Shown: piece by piece, positions 1 through 11,194 of the stretch
How positions within the stretch are numbered: position 1 is the first letter of the stretch
Layout: each line of letters starts with the position of its first letter
NCBI GenBank assembly: GCA_947172415.1
Contig: OX359191.1
Coordinates: forward strand, 4,960,001 to 5,024,000
Origin: Chondrosia reniformis
Lineage: Eukaryota; Porifera; Demospongiae; Chondrillida; Chondrillidae
Length of the DNA stretch: 64,000 nucleotides
Direction: 5' to 3'
The notes under the pieces: model-generated
Told to the model about the DNA's origin: nothing
The model's input: only the letters and a program-made list of their open reading frames with translations
Databases searched by the model: none
Program-made: the position numbers and the translations under genes

Positions 1-251
1 CTATTCTGTTGCTATGGCTGTGAGGGGAAAAACAACCTACGAATCGCAGCCATGCAACCAGGGAAGGAAATCAGATAATCAGAAGGGAAGTAAGAGATAG
101 GAAGGTCATAAAAGTGACAGGAAGGCCAAGGGCCTTAGGTTTAGAAGACTACTTGCCTGGTTGCATGTGGAAATAGCGCGTCAACAGAATAATAATCCTA
201 TGACCAACCGCCAGAAAGTAAAGGAGGGAGTTCCATTCATTAAACCTCAAT
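1..251. other. Upstream flank of retrotransposon, no gene seen
   Basis: No recognisable coding segment or repeat is seen. It is probably the 5' part of the non-LTR element that follows, because its base composition (richer in G and C than the minisatellites) is like the RT region, but this is inference. Confidence 0.4.
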
Positions 252-2914
252 ATGCTGATCAGAGTTCGAGAACAGACACTGGGGAAACTCAGGGTCTGGA
301 CCCTACAAGGGAGAAGATCGGCTGAACGCAGGAATTTCCAGGAACAAAACCACCTTTGGAATACTCAAAGGAAGTTCCGGATGAATGACAATGTTCCAAC
401 CTCCAATGAAGCTCCCTCAATTGAGGTAGTAAGAGACTTTTGGACAAAGATTGTAGGTACTGTTGGTGAGGTCAACAAAGACGACCCAGGGGTGAAAGAA
501 TGGCTAAAGGAAACCAAAAAGAGGGTGGGTAGAACCTCCTCTGAAGGTCCTGATAGCATTTATGAGACCAAACTGAGGAAAGCCTTGAAAAAGGCAAAAA
601 GCTGGTCAGCCCTTGGGCCGGATGGCATTCACACCTTTTGGTGGAAAGCACTCCCCTCTGCACAGTCTGCCTTGGCAGTTGTACTACGGAAGGTGGTGAG
701 CGGAGATCTGTCAGTCCCAGACTGGCTTACAAGGGGTCGCACTCTACTCATCCCCAAAAAGGGTGACCCGAAAAGTGCGGCCAACTACTGACCTATTGCG
801 TGTCTCAACACAATGTACAAGGCTGTCACAGCATACATTGCATCAGAACTACTCACTTACACCTACACTAATGATCTTTTGCCTATTGCTCAACGAGCCA
901 TGAGGAAAGGGAGGTGGGGCTGTGTGGACTGTCTATTGCTGGATCAATCAATCGGTCTAGATGCCAAAATTATGGGCAAGCCACTTAGTGTGGCATGAAT
1001 GGATTATGAGAAGGCATATGACAGAGTCCCTCACAAGTGGGTGATGAAGGTGCAAAAACCATCAAGTGCCCGGGTTGGATACGGAGATCTATAGAGCTCT
1101 TCTCCTAACACTGAGCTACTGTGCTTGAGTTGAGGACTGCGGGGAAGGTGGTTAGGAGCACCCTTGTTAAATATAACAGGGGACTCTTCCAAGGAGACTC
1201 CTTATCGCCACTCCTCTTTTGTCTGGCCATAGCTCCCATATCCCAAGTTCTTAACAGAACCAAGGGATATACCCTCTGGCATAATGGGGAAAGGAACACC
1301 ATGTCACAATTTTTGTACATGGATGACCTTAAGATATATGCTGGAGGGCCTGATAAACTCAGGGAAGCCATGCAATGTGCGGAGAAAGCCTCAAATGCCA
1401 TTGGCATGAGGTTTGGAGTGAGAAAATGTGGAACAGCTCACATGCAAAAGGGGAAAGTTTTGGCTGGCCCAGACAACCCTGAACACAGTGAAGAATCCAT
1501 AAGGAGCCTTGAAAAAGGTACTACTTATAAGTACCTAGGGCTAGAACAACTGTTGGAAGTAAATGACAGCAAGGTCAAAGCTTGCTTGATCAACGAATTG
1601 AGGAGGAGACTCCACAAAGTGTGGGGCTCTCACCTCAATGGTAAGAATGCTGCAGAAGCCTCTAACATGTTATGTGCCTCTCTATTGAGATACTCGTACC
1701 CAGTTTTGAGGTGGACACCAAGTGAGCTTCCAAAACTGGACCGAATGGTGAGGAAGATCATGAGAAAGTACCAGTGTCATCACTATAACTCTGCCATTGA
1801 AAGAGTGAACTTGCCTCGCACTCAAGGTGGTAGAGGGCACTGTAGTTTTCCTTTGGATCACGACAGGGCTGTTGTGAATCTGGCAAGATACCTCCATACT
1901 GCCAATGATCCACTCACAGCTGTTGTGGGTAAACACCAAAAGTGGCTGGAGTGCTCAAAGCAGAGGACAACTGTCTTGAAAGAAGCCAGATTGATACTGG
2001 AAAGCCACCGAAAAGAAACAGAACCGGAAATGTGGCTAAAGACAGATCCCTCACAAAGTAGTGTAAGATAATGGAGGAGAGTGGCACGTGAGCTCCGGGA
2101 GGCTCAGACTGAAAGGTTAAAAAGTAACCTAGCCGAAAAGTCTCATCACGACTCATACCACAGACAAGTCACAAATAGGGAGTCTTATGTGTGGCTCTCT
2201 GAGGGGAGACTCAGACCTCAAACTGAGGCTCTGATTCTCGCAGCCCAAGATGATGTGCTGCACACTAGGTGGTACCAATATAGGATTCTGAGGAATTCTA
2301 GCCTCCTAATGTGCAGAGAATGAGGCAAGGCTATGGAAACGGTCAAACACATACTATACATGTGTGAGCCCAAGGAATTTTCTCTCTACAAGGAGAGGCA
2401 TGACCGGGCAATACTGATAGTGTTGTGGAGACTGTTGAAAGAATCTGGATTCAAGCAGAAAGAGCCCTGGTACAAACTAGAAGCAAAACCAGTCTATGAG
2501 AATAGGTCTGTCAAAATCTTGTGGGATCCTAGTATCCCTACAGATGAAGAAATGACAGAAAGAAGGCCAGACTTAGTGGTTTAGGATCGGCTATGTAAGT
2601 CCATCTATATTATTGAGATGTCAGTTCCTACTGACAGCTATATTAATGGAAGATGGCAAGAGAAGTTCCAAAAGTACCAGAAGCTGGGGGCTGATATGAG
2701 GAAACAATTTAAGGGCTACCGAATTAAGGTAGTCCCGATGATAATTGGTGCTTTGGGGACAGTGGATACGCTCCTGGAAGACCTTAGGGGAATTCCAAAG
2801 CTGTCAAAATGTGCAGTAGAAGTGAAGAGAGCCATGCAGAGAACTGTTCTCTGCTCGGCTGTGAGGATATTGTGGCGACATCTATCTGTTGAGGGATTGG
2901 GGCCTGAACAATAA
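252..2914 (+). pseudogene. RLE-type non-LTR retrotransposon reverse transcriptase, decayed
   Basis: One retrotransposon ORF broken into pieces. Order: an RT N-terminal region with SALGPDGIHTFWW and LLIPKKGDPK, then the metal-binding motif in YEKAYDRVPHKW (about 1005-1040), FQGDSLSPLLFCLA (about 1187-1228) and the catalytic FLYMDD (about 1308-1326). The C-terminal part has a Cys/His knuckle (CRE...HILYMC, about 2312-2352) and a PD-(D/E)XK-like segment, RRPDLVV followed by IIEMSVP (about 2560-2632). That RT plus restriction-like endonuclease order is the R2/NeSL-type architecture. In-frame stops lie at 789 (TGA), 996 (TGA), 2069 (TAA), 2321 (TGA) and 2582 (TAG). A frameshift lies between about 1045 and 1121, because the frame changes between the two metal-binding motifs. 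Several stops look like single-base decay, so this copy is not functional. The true 5' start is unknown; 252 is only the first ATG of the frame. Confidence 0.88.
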
Positions 2915-3175
2915 GTAGTCCTGTCCCAGTCCTTGCCTGTCGACCTCTGGAAAGCAGTGGTGGATTGGTGTATGGAGGTACTCCCTCCTATTATGACGGT
3001 CAACTTTGGCCGGACGTACACCTGTCTGCTGCTGCCGGAAGGAGGCAAAGCCGAGGCTTCTGGCTAAAAACCCTAAGAAGGTAAAACATAACTGACTGAG
3101 GATTGTCCAAGCCAGATACTCCTTGCTTAAGTGAACTAAGGCAAGAAGTAACAAGGTTCTCCGTTAAGGCTTTTG
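2915..3175 (+). other. Probable 3' untranslated tail of the non-LTR element
   Basis: Non-coding, comparatively GC-rich sequence between the last retrotransposon stop codon and the start of the minisatellite. No poly(A) tail or target duplication is obvious. Position is the only support. Confidence 0.35.
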
Positions 3176-3179
3176 TTTG

Positions 3180-4009
3180 TAAAGTACGTTCTAGTACTAG
3201 TTATGGCAGGTACAATGTAGGTACTAGTTGTATGTACTAGTTGTTAGTACTACTTTAACGCACTAGTTCTATTTACTAGTTATATATACTAATTGTTTGT
3301 TCTAATTGTATGTAAAACTTGTATGTACTAGTTGTTTGTACTAGTACTAGTTATATTTACTAGTTTTAGATACTGGTTGTGTGTAGTAGTTGGATGTAGT
3401 AGTTGCATGTACTAATTATATATACTAGTTGTATGTACTAGTTTCTAGTCGTATGTACTATTTGTATGTAGTAGTTGTAAATACTACTTGTATGTACTAG
3501 TTGTATGTACTAGTTTTATGTACTAGTTGTATGAATTAGGTATATGTACTATTTATATGTGATAGTTATATGTGTATGTACTAGTTATATGTAGTAGTTG
3601 TATACTCAAGTTGTATGTACTAGTTGTATGTACTAGTTGTATGAACTAGGTATATGTACTATTTATATGTGATAGTTATATGTGTATGTTCTAGTTATAT
3701 GTAGTAGTTGTATGCTCAAGTTGTATGTACTAGTTGTATGTACTATTGTTGCTTCTTGTACTAGTTTTACTAGGTACTAGGTAGATTTTAGTCGTAGGTA
3801 CTAGATACTAGTTATATGTACTAGTTGTATGTACTAGTTGTATGTATTAGTTGTAAATACTACTTGTATGTACTAGTTGTATGTACTAGTTGTATTTACT
3901 AGTTGTATGAATTAGGTATATGTACTATTTATATGTGACAGTTATATGTGTATGTACTAGTTATTAGTAGTAGTTGTATGTTCAAGTTGTATGTACTAGT
4001 TGTAGGTTT
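3180..4009. repeat. 13-bp minisatellite block 1 (TAGTTGTATGTAC orientation)
   Basis: Degenerate tandem array with the core TAGTTGTATGTAC and spacing variants, including longer internal repeats (GAATTAGGTATATGTAC occurs three times, about 3534, 3644 and 3908). The same unit recurs, often reversed, in five other blocks of this window. It runs directly into the hairpin terminus at 4010. Confidence 0.9.
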
Positions 4010-4110
4010 TTAGGGGCTGCCATAGGCAGCCTCCTCTATTGTTTTCATATATAACACGATTTATGTATGGCTTCATGTTACTGATATAATATACAGTGCA
4101 AGTATATATA
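4010..4110 (+). repeat. Family F terminus with hairpin, left-facing
   Basis: Starts with an imperfect palindrome (GGGGCTGCC, short loop, GGCAGCC) followed by TATTGTTTTCAT and TATGGCTTCATGTTAC. The same terminus in the same order is found at 53029, and reversed at 14985, 48580 and 53741. The element continues at 5746 after an intervening family B copy. Confidence 0.75.
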
Positions 4111-4164
4111 TATATATACAGTGCAAGTTACAATATACTAAGGTAATCTAAATAAATATATAAT

Positions 4165-5146
4165 ATAATATAATTAAATAATTCATATGGATCCAAGAAA
4201 AGATCTAGAAACAAAATGGGCATATCATCATAAAGTGTAGGGTATAAAACTCGTTTTAAATTAAGCGATTATTTATTTAGGCCTCCGTTTGGTAGAAAAT
4301 GGAGGACAAAGTCTGCATATAAAAGGCCATAGGACTATAGAAAACCTATGGGAAATTTATATTCAAACCATCTGTTATATTAATTAAAATTTTCAATTTG
4401 TCAGATAATTGTGAAACCAACATATATTGTGGTACATGTGCATAGGAAATGTCTGGCAAAGTGTTGCTTAATTAAATGAGCAAAATAATCAAAATATAAC
4501 GAAGAATTCAAAGTTACGATTGGGCAAGCTGGTGATGTATTATGATGTTTTTCTAATGCATCACCAACACCTCTCGTATGTCGCTCCTTAAACATTTAGT
4601 GAATCATGTGACGTTGCAGAAATGTCACTGGCTCGTTGCTGAAGAAGATCATCCTTTCGAGAACGGCTATGACAAGTCAACGCTCTCCTACGAGAAGGAG
4701 CTACCGAATAAGCGAGTTGTAGGGAAGGTTAGATAAAGTGTATTTGTATACGTTCATGTTAAGTTTAAGCCAGAAATGTTGCTATATATATAGCCTGAAG
4801 GACAATTCTGCCTGAAACTTAATGGGAACGTATACAAATACGCTTTATCTAATCTTCGCTACAACTCGCTTATTTGGTAGCTCCCTTTATTAATGCAAAA
4901 GAAATTCGTTTAGTCAACCATCTTAAAACTTCGGTAATTCAAGCTCTGTTTTCTCTTCTTATGTTTTTTGTTCATATTTTTACTTGCAATTGTTCATGTT
5001 TAGGAATAAGGAGTGTTATATATTATGCATGTTCAAATACAATCAAGTATTACACAGTGGAAGTTACAAATTTATACACGGATGCAAGTGACTCCCAAGA
5101 TAATCACAATCAGGTATATAATTAAACCCTACAAGACTTTAGCCAC
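4165..5146 (+). repeat. Family B compound repeat, copy 1, with broken ORF
   Basis: Shares about 1 kb with 14990-15700 (same strand) and 55330-56040 (reversed). It carries a decayed version of a conserved reading frame (about 4581-4740) with the peptide DHPFENGYDKSTL, ended by a TAA at the point where the 55-kb copy stays open. A hairpin follows: the segment ending the ORF (about 4705-4770) is repeated inverted at about 4815-4875. No known protein family was recognised. Confidence 0.7.
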
Positions 5147-5742
5147 ACTGAAATTCTCAACTTCTTCATACAGAGTAGTAGTCTCTACAGATCATATAAG
5201 GTTAAACACATGGCCTTTCAATTACCTTTTCACACCTTAGTATAGACTGAAGATGATGCAACTGCATGCCATTATCAGCAAAAATTCCAGTCTCATGTAG
5301 GGGTCTCAGTCAATAATCACCCCGGATTTGATTTGCCTTTAGTGTGGGCTAGGAGTACCGTTGGCTGCGTGCATGCATTCACATAAACAACAGGGTTAGA
5401 GACAATTTGGTAACTTCCTCCGCAGGGACATAAAGGTTGGGGCCTTTTATTTCATAATGACCCTTGTGTGCAAGTTACCAAATTGTCTCTAACCCTGTTG
5501 TTTATGTGAATGCATGCAAGCAGCCAACGGTACTCCTAGCCCACACTGAAGGTAAATCAAATCCGCGGTGTTTATTGGCTGAGACCCCCTACATGAGACT
5601 GGAATTTTTGCTGATAATGGCATGCAGTTGCATTATCTTCAATCTATACTAAGGTGTGAAAAGGTAATTGGAAGGCCATGTGTTTAACCTTATATGATCT
5701 GTAGAGACTACTACTCTGTATGCAGCAGTTGAGAATTTCAGT
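5147..5742. repeat. Long near-perfect inverted repeat (about 270-bp arms)
   Basis: Left arm 5147-5416 and right arm 5472-5742 are reverse complements with few mismatches, separated by about 55 bp. The arm sequence is the far end of family B (compare 16270-16550 and 54455-54730). The right arm reads MVSNPV-like peptide on the plus strand. The high arm identity implies a recent inverted duplication or a fold-back synthesis event. Confidence 0.88.
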
Positions 5743-5745
5743 ATA

Positions 5746-6115
5746 TATATTTATATATGAATATATATATAATACGAATTAATACGCAACAATTATAACT
5801 TATTTTATACATCGTTATATGTATAATACGAGTTCATACGAAATTATTGTGACACGTAATTTATACGTCAATACATCGTTTTTGCAAATGGCGGCCTTCA
5901 TGAAGCTGAAGCTTTTCTATCATGTTCAGGACAATTAAGCATCCGAAATCATTTGGAATACCAGTAGATAGCCATATTGAAGTCCAACGAAGGGGCCAAG
6001 TACTTTCAGTTAGAAGCTCAATGAAAAAAGTAAGTTTGGTCAATATCTATGAATCCTCGTTTGATTTAAATAAATACTGTAATACTAGGCCTATGTCAGT
6101 CTAGAAAGACGTTCT
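5746..6115 (+). repeat. Family F internal module with exon-like ATG segment
   Basis: TA-rich lead with AATACGAGTTCATACG, then TTTTGCAAATGGCGGCC (ATG at 5888), a second ATG at 5922, and AATGAAAAAA followed by GTAAGT at 6030. From 5922 the frame is open for 60 codons. The module recurs at about 9780-10290, 50640-51190 (reversed), and partially at 14600-14960 and in both arms of 53029-53741. The preserved start context and consensus splice donor suggest a captured first exon or an element-encoded leader. This is inference. Confidence 0.7.
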
Positions 6116-6250
6116 GGATCAACTAGCAAACACGGACACAGCAGCCATGAGAGTAGTGACGTCACAATGATGTCACTAATCGACTTCCCCTTGCTTACCA
6201 ATGATTTTCGAAGTGGGCGCTTATCTTCTGAAGGGCGTTTATTTCTGCCT
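6116..6250 (+). repeat. 135-bp direct repeat flanking the Merlin segment (left copy)
   Basis: Nearly identical to 8209-8343 in the same orientation, from GGATCAACTAGCAAAC to TTATTTCTGCCT. The pair brackets about 2 kb that contains the Merlin transposon. It is far too long to be a target-site duplication. Confidence 0.88.
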
Positions 6251-6450
6251 AGACGGGAGTTATTTATCAAATTCTCCTAGAGGCGTTATCCTCTATAACT
6301 CATTGTAAGTTTAATGTCCCTTTTTATCATATATTTAAAAGGATTTTTATCCGTTTTCTTGTGCTTTTCATGCTAAAAGTTGTCAGCGAAAGGCGCATAT
6401 ATACGTTTGCAAAGGTATATACTTTTGCAAAGGTGCATACTTTTGCACTA

Positions 6451-8069
6451 TATCAGCTCTTTAGCATAATGTAGTAACCCTTATGAATTGATATCCCCTT
6501 CTCGTAATATAAATGTTATAAGGTTAGGGTTAGGGTTAGTAAGTTTCATGTTTCATATATACCTTTTTTCTGCAGATTGTGAATGAAAAGAAAGAAATGC
6601 ATTTCATAAGAACTTACAAAGGTGGTAATACTGAGTGTAAAAGGGTAGTGAGTATAAAAGGGTAGTATGTCAAAGAAAGTCTAAACAGGATATTGATTGT
6701 TAATATGTGTTATAATGTTTTTAAAGGCATCAATTTTAGTCCTCCTGTACCTCTCCCGCAACATATATTCATCCAGGTATCCAGGCAGTTGTTCACTGGA
6801 TACCCCTCTCATGGATTTAAACTTATCCTTGACTCTCTGCCAATAGGATTCAATATTTGGTGTGTGGACCCCTGTGTTTGGGTCCACAAAATGCAGGCTA
6901 TGATTGACAGTAACGTGGCTAGCAACATTAGGTAGCTGAGCCACGTTACTGTATGCTGCCCATTGATCTGATCTGATGGTAGTTCCAGGCTTGATGTGGG
7001 CCTGGATAATGGGCAGTAATGTTGATGCTCTTCTATCAGGCACCAGCTCCACGTAGCCTAACGCTGGTTCATAGGACGTGTCACACATCCCAAAAACCTT
7101 CTTTCCTGAGCTGGTGCTCTTCCACGGTGATACTACATAGACACATAGTGCAAAGTAAGTGAATTTTCATTCTGTCACAAATTAAAAGTTTTGATGTTTA
7201 TTTTATTTTTCTTACTTTAGGTTTGTGGGAAAAAAGACTTTCATCAATTTGAACAGTCTTCCCCACCCCTCCTAGTTCTATCCACATGCTAATTAGCTTT
7301 GTGGAGCAGACTTCACGCAGCCACTGGTAGACATCACATGCTGAACTCTCTGCCACCTCCATATTGACTGCAGCACTGGTGACCTTGTACTCCCAGGCCC
7401 ACCAATGAATCAATAGCAGCCACCTCTGCAAAGTCAGTTTGGATCTGCTGAAGAAGCTGCCCTGTCTTATTGATTTAGTATTTTTGCAACTTGGACATCT
7501 CCATCTATTAATTTAACATACACTAATTGTTTCATTATTAATCTTAACATTTACTTTTTTTATAATTTTCAATGTTTGTTGTATAAAGCAATGCATTTTA
7601 TGAAATTACAAACCGGAATCCATCTTTAATGTCTTTTCGAGGACCCCAGTCCATAATAATGCTGCAATTACTGCAAGTCATGGTGCTAGCTAGCAACCTT
7701 TTTGATTGAAACCAACTAATCAAATCATCTGTGGAGCCAAAAGCCACTTTTCCTATTTCTGTCTTATATGTACCCATGTAATAGTTGCGCAATTACGATT
7801 ACATCACGCTAGATTTTGTGATTTAAAATAGTAACAATTTCACAATAAATTTTATATATATTATCACAAAAATAAGTATAAACAGGTTTTTTCACACCAT
7901 TTCTTTCTTTTTTTCATTCACAATCTGCAGAAAAATGGTATGAAACATGAAACTTACTAAACCTAACCTTAACCCTAACCCTATCCCTAACCTTATAACA
8001 TTTCTATAACAAAAAGGGGATATCAAATCCTAAGGCTAATTAACTATATTATGTTAAAGAGCTGCTATA
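6451..8069 (-). mobile_element. Merlin DNA transposon with long TIRs containing telomere-like repeats
   Basis: Terminal inverted repeats of about 150-160 bp (6451-6600 and 7910-8069) match in order: CAGCTCTTTA, GATATCCCCTT, AAATGTTATAAGG, a run of TTAGGG-type units, AAGTTTCATGTTTCAT, and CTGCAGATTGTGAATG. Between them lies an IS1595/ISXO2-type DDE transposase gene on the minus strand, the hallmark of the eukaryotic Merlin superfamily. The exact element ends and target duplication were not resolved. Confidence 0.82.
6681..7792 (-). pseudogene. Merlin transposase (IS1595/ISXO2-like DDE), introns plus frameshift
   Basis: Exon 1 (7792 to about 7610) encodes the N-terminus with the first zinc-ribbon pair CSNC. 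Exon 2 (about 7504 to 7216) starts with the second pair in CPSCKNTKSIR and ends with IDESLFSHKPK, holding the first catalytic Asp. Exon 3 (7132 to 6681) starts YHRGR, then has SDQWAAY (second Asp) and NIESYWQRVK (the Glu), and ends at 6681. Intron 2 (7133-7215, 83 bp) has a GTAAGA donor and a TAG acceptor and joins in phase to give KYHRGR, as expected for this family. Intron 1 (7505-7609) has GT-AG ends, but its phase is off by one. Exon 3 also needs a frameshift near 7100-7125 to pass from YHRGR into the KKVFG frame. All three DDE residues survive, but the frame is broken, so the copy is probably dead although recently active. Confidence 0.85.
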
Positions 8070-8208
8070 ATGCCTATTAAATGCATGTCCGAGAAGATGC
8101 TTTAGCTTTTATCGAAATCTAACCTCCAAGATACATGGTATAGCAATGTTATGGATATAAGCTCTAAATTAGTTACCCCCAATGATATTAGTGTGTGTTA
8201 AATTACAA

Positions 8209-8343
8209 GGATCAACTAGCAAACACGGACACAGCAGCCATGATAATAGTGACGTCACAATGACGTCACTAATCGACTTCCCCTTGCTTACCAATGATTT
8301 TCGAAGTGGGCGCTTATCTTCTGAAGGGCGCTTATTTCTGCCT
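8209..8343 (+). repeat. 135-bp direct repeat flanking the Merlin segment (right copy)
   Basis: Near-identical to 6116-6250. It runs without a break into the 45-bp satellite, whereas the left copy follows the family F module. Confidence 0.88.
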
Positions 8344-9010
8344 GTGTGTCTAAAGTTGTTCGAGTGTAGCTTAGCAGAGGCGTTCAAGTCTGTCTAAACG
8401 GTTGTTCGAGTGTATAGCTTAGCAGAGGGGTTCTAAGTCTGTCTAAAGTAGTTCGAGTGTAGCTTAGCAGAGGGATTCTAAGTGTGTCTAAAGTTGTTCG
8501 AGTGTAGCTTAGCAGAAGGGTTCTAAGTCTGTCTAATGTTGTTCGAGTGTAGCTTAGCAGAGGCATTCAAGTCTATCTAAATGGTTGTTCGAGTGTATAG
8601 CTTAGCAGAGGGGTTCTAAATCTGTCTAAAGTTGTTCGAGTATAGCTTAGCAGAGGGGTTCTAAGTCTGTCTAAAGTTGTTCGAGTGTAGCTTAGCTGAG
8701 GGGTTCTACATTTGTTTAAAGTTGTTCGAGTGTATAGCTTAGCACAGGCGTTCAAGTCTATCTAAACGGTTGTTCGAGTGTATAGTTTAGCAGAGGGGTT
8801 CTAAGTCTGTCTAAAGTAGTTCGAGTGTAGGTTAGCAAAGGGGTTCTACATTTGTCTAAAGTTGTTCGAGTGTAACTTGACAGAGGCGCTCTAAGTCTGT
8901 CTAAAGTTGTTGAAGTGTAGCTTAGCAGAGGCGTTTTAAGTCTGTCTAAAGTCGTTCGAGTGTAGCTTAGCTGAGGGGTTCTACATTTGTTTAAAGTTGT
9001 TCGAGTGTAG
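8344..9010 (+). repeat. 45-bp satellite block 1
   Basis: About 15 tandem units of GTTGTTCGAGTGTAGC plus CTTAGCAGAGGGGTTC plus TAAGTCTGTCTAAA; some units carry a 2-bp insertion (TGTATAGC). The length is divisible by three, so long open frames appear on the minus strand as 15-residue repeats. These are most likely by-products of the array. Confidence 0.92.
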
Positions 9011-9740
9011 ATACACTTACATTACAATGTTACGTTTATTCAAACTTAACACTTTAATTCGAAAAAGAGCTAAGCTTATCAATAGCGTGAATGAATTATT
9101 AGAAGGCCTATGGCTACGTAGTTTAGCGCTTTAGCTTATCCCTAGCCTGGATGACATAATGTACGACTGCATGTGTTTCTATGTAGTATTCTTGCAGTGC
9201 TTAGTTGATGTAGACATTCTTTAAATCTATAATTATGGTTAGCAATAGCATGGAAGTGTTTCTGTGTGCGAGACTCCACTAATTTGTTGGTAATGAGGAT
9301 ATGCATTAAAGACTATCTAACAAAGTCTTGGCATCCCTCTTTGCTTCCTGGTTAGTGTTGAACCTCAACTCATGTTAAATGAGACAAACAAATATATAAT
9401 AAATAATAAAAAGATATGGAGTTTATATAGCGCGTGAAATGAGCCTTTGGCGGTACCTACTATCAATTTGGTGATAACCATGCTATATGAATGTCACGTA
9501 ATTCTCACTGTAGGACTATAAGTTTAAAATATTTTCTTAAACGTTCTCTATAAGATTGAATAACTGATCAGTAAGGTCAAAATCATATCCCCTTTCGATC
9601 TACACTTACTAAGAACTTCCGCTAAGTTAATTACTTTAGCTGCAATACAACTGTCCAGTAAGCATTATTTCCTCTCGTTTTGTTTAGTATGAACACTCTT
9701 TGTTTATTATATACACCCTACTGTTTTGTATATACATTCT
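9011..9740. repeat. Spacer shared with the inverted block near 51.2-52.1 kb
   Basis: Not coding as far as I can see. Many segments recur reversed at 51200-52000, for example CTTTGCTTCCTGGTTAGTG, GGCGGTACCTACTATC, and the stretch around GAACTTCCGCTAAG and GTAAGCATTATTTCCTC. It forms one long repeat with the flanking 45-bp arrays. Confidence 0.75.
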
Positions 9741-10290
9741 ATCATTAATTAATAACCTTTTAATGTATTGTTTTGTATGGCTTCGTGTTACGGATATGTA
9801 TTGATATATATATAATACAAGTTAATACGCAACTATTATAACACTTATTTTATACGTCGATATAATACGAGTTCATACGCAACTATTGTAACACTTAATT
9901 TATAGGTCAAATACATCGTTTTTGCAAAATGGCGGCCGTCAGGAAGCTGAAGCTTTTTTATCATGTTCAAGACATTTAAGCTTCCAAAATTGTTTGGAAT
10001 ACCAGTAGATCGCCATATTGAAGCCCAACGAAGTCGCCAAGTACTTTCAATTTAGAAGCATAATGAAAATGCAAGTAAGTTTGGTCAATGTCTATGAATC
10101 CTCGTTTGATTGAAGTAAATGCTGTAATACTCCGTCTGTATAAGCCTATGTCAGTCTAGAAAGACGTTCTAATGTCTACGATCTGTGTAACATCTGTCAA
10201 TACTAAGTTGTTATTGTAATTGAAGTTCTACCTGTGCAGCCCATAGGACTGATTTTGTACAAATTTTCAACAGATACGTTCTATGTGTTT
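9741..10290 (+). repeat. Family F internal module, second copy
   Basis: Starts TATTGTTTTGTATGGCTTC without the terminal hairpin, then the TACGAGTTCATACG region, ATGGCGGCCGTC (ATG at 9929) and a GTAAGT donor at 10075. It continues with CCTATGTCAGTCTAGAAAG and CTGTGCAGCCCATAGG before entering the 45-bp array. A reversed counterpart lies at 50640-51190. The open frame after the second ATG is interrupted in this copy. Confidence 0.75.
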
Positions 10291-11060
10291 GTAAATTTGT
10301 ACGTTCTAAATCTGTCTAAAGTTGTTAGAGTGTAACTTGACAGAGGCCTTCTAAGTGTGTCTAAGGTTGTTCGAGTGTTGCTTAGCAGTGGGGTTCTAAA
10401 CGTGTCTAAAGTTGTACGAGTGTACCTTAGCACAGGGGTTCTAAGTCTGTCTAAAGTTGTTCGAGTGTATAGCTTAGCAGAGGGGTTCTAAGCGTGTCTA
10501 AAGTTGTACGATTGTAGCTTAGCAGAGGGGTTCTACATGTGTCTAAAATTGTATGAGTGTAGCTTGACGGAGGCGTTCTAAGTCGGTCTAAAGTTGTTCG
10601 AGTGTAACTTGACCGAGGCGTTTTAAGTGTGTCTAAAGTTGTTCGAGTATAGCTTAGCAGAGGGGTTCTAAGCGTGTCTAAAGTTGAACGAGTGTAGCTT
10701 AGCAGAGGGGTTCTACGTGTGTCTAAAGTTGTACGAGTGTAGCTTAGCAGAGGGGTTCTACGTGTGTCTAAAGTTGTTCGAGTGTAACTTGACAGAGGCG
10801 TTCTAAGTCTGTCTAAAGTTGTTCAAGTATAGCTTAGCAGAGGGGTTCTACGTGTGTCCAGAATTGTATGAGTGTAGCTTAGCAAAGGAGTTCTAAGTGT
10901 GTCTAAAGGTTATGAGTGTAGCTATCTTTGCTGAGGAGTTTTAAGTCCATCTAAGTTGTATGAGTGTAGCTTGACGGAAGTGTTGTACGTGTGTCCAAGG
11001 TTGTACAAGTGTAGCTTAGCAGAGGCGTTCTAACTGTGTCTGATGTTGTCTGTAATTATA
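10291..11060 (+). repeat. 45-bp satellite block 2
   Basis: About 16 units of the same 45-bp repeat as block 1, in the same orientation but more diverged, with a subtype reading GTTGTACGAGTGTAGC and TTCTACGTGTGTC. The last two or three units are strongly decayed. Confidence 0.9.
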
Positions 11061-11194
11061 GCACTACAACTGTAACTTATCTCATTGTACAAATTGTGTA
11101 GTTGATCATCGTCTTTACTCAACCCCTTTTTAATTGCATGTGACATAAAAAGTCCTGCAATGGATTGATCTCATGCTCGAGAAAGAGAGTTGAC

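Noticed and set aside
6527..6545. Interstitial telomere or chromosome end at the TTAGGG run
   Set aside because: Only two or three units, and present inverted at both transposon ends, so it belongs to the Merlin TIRs.
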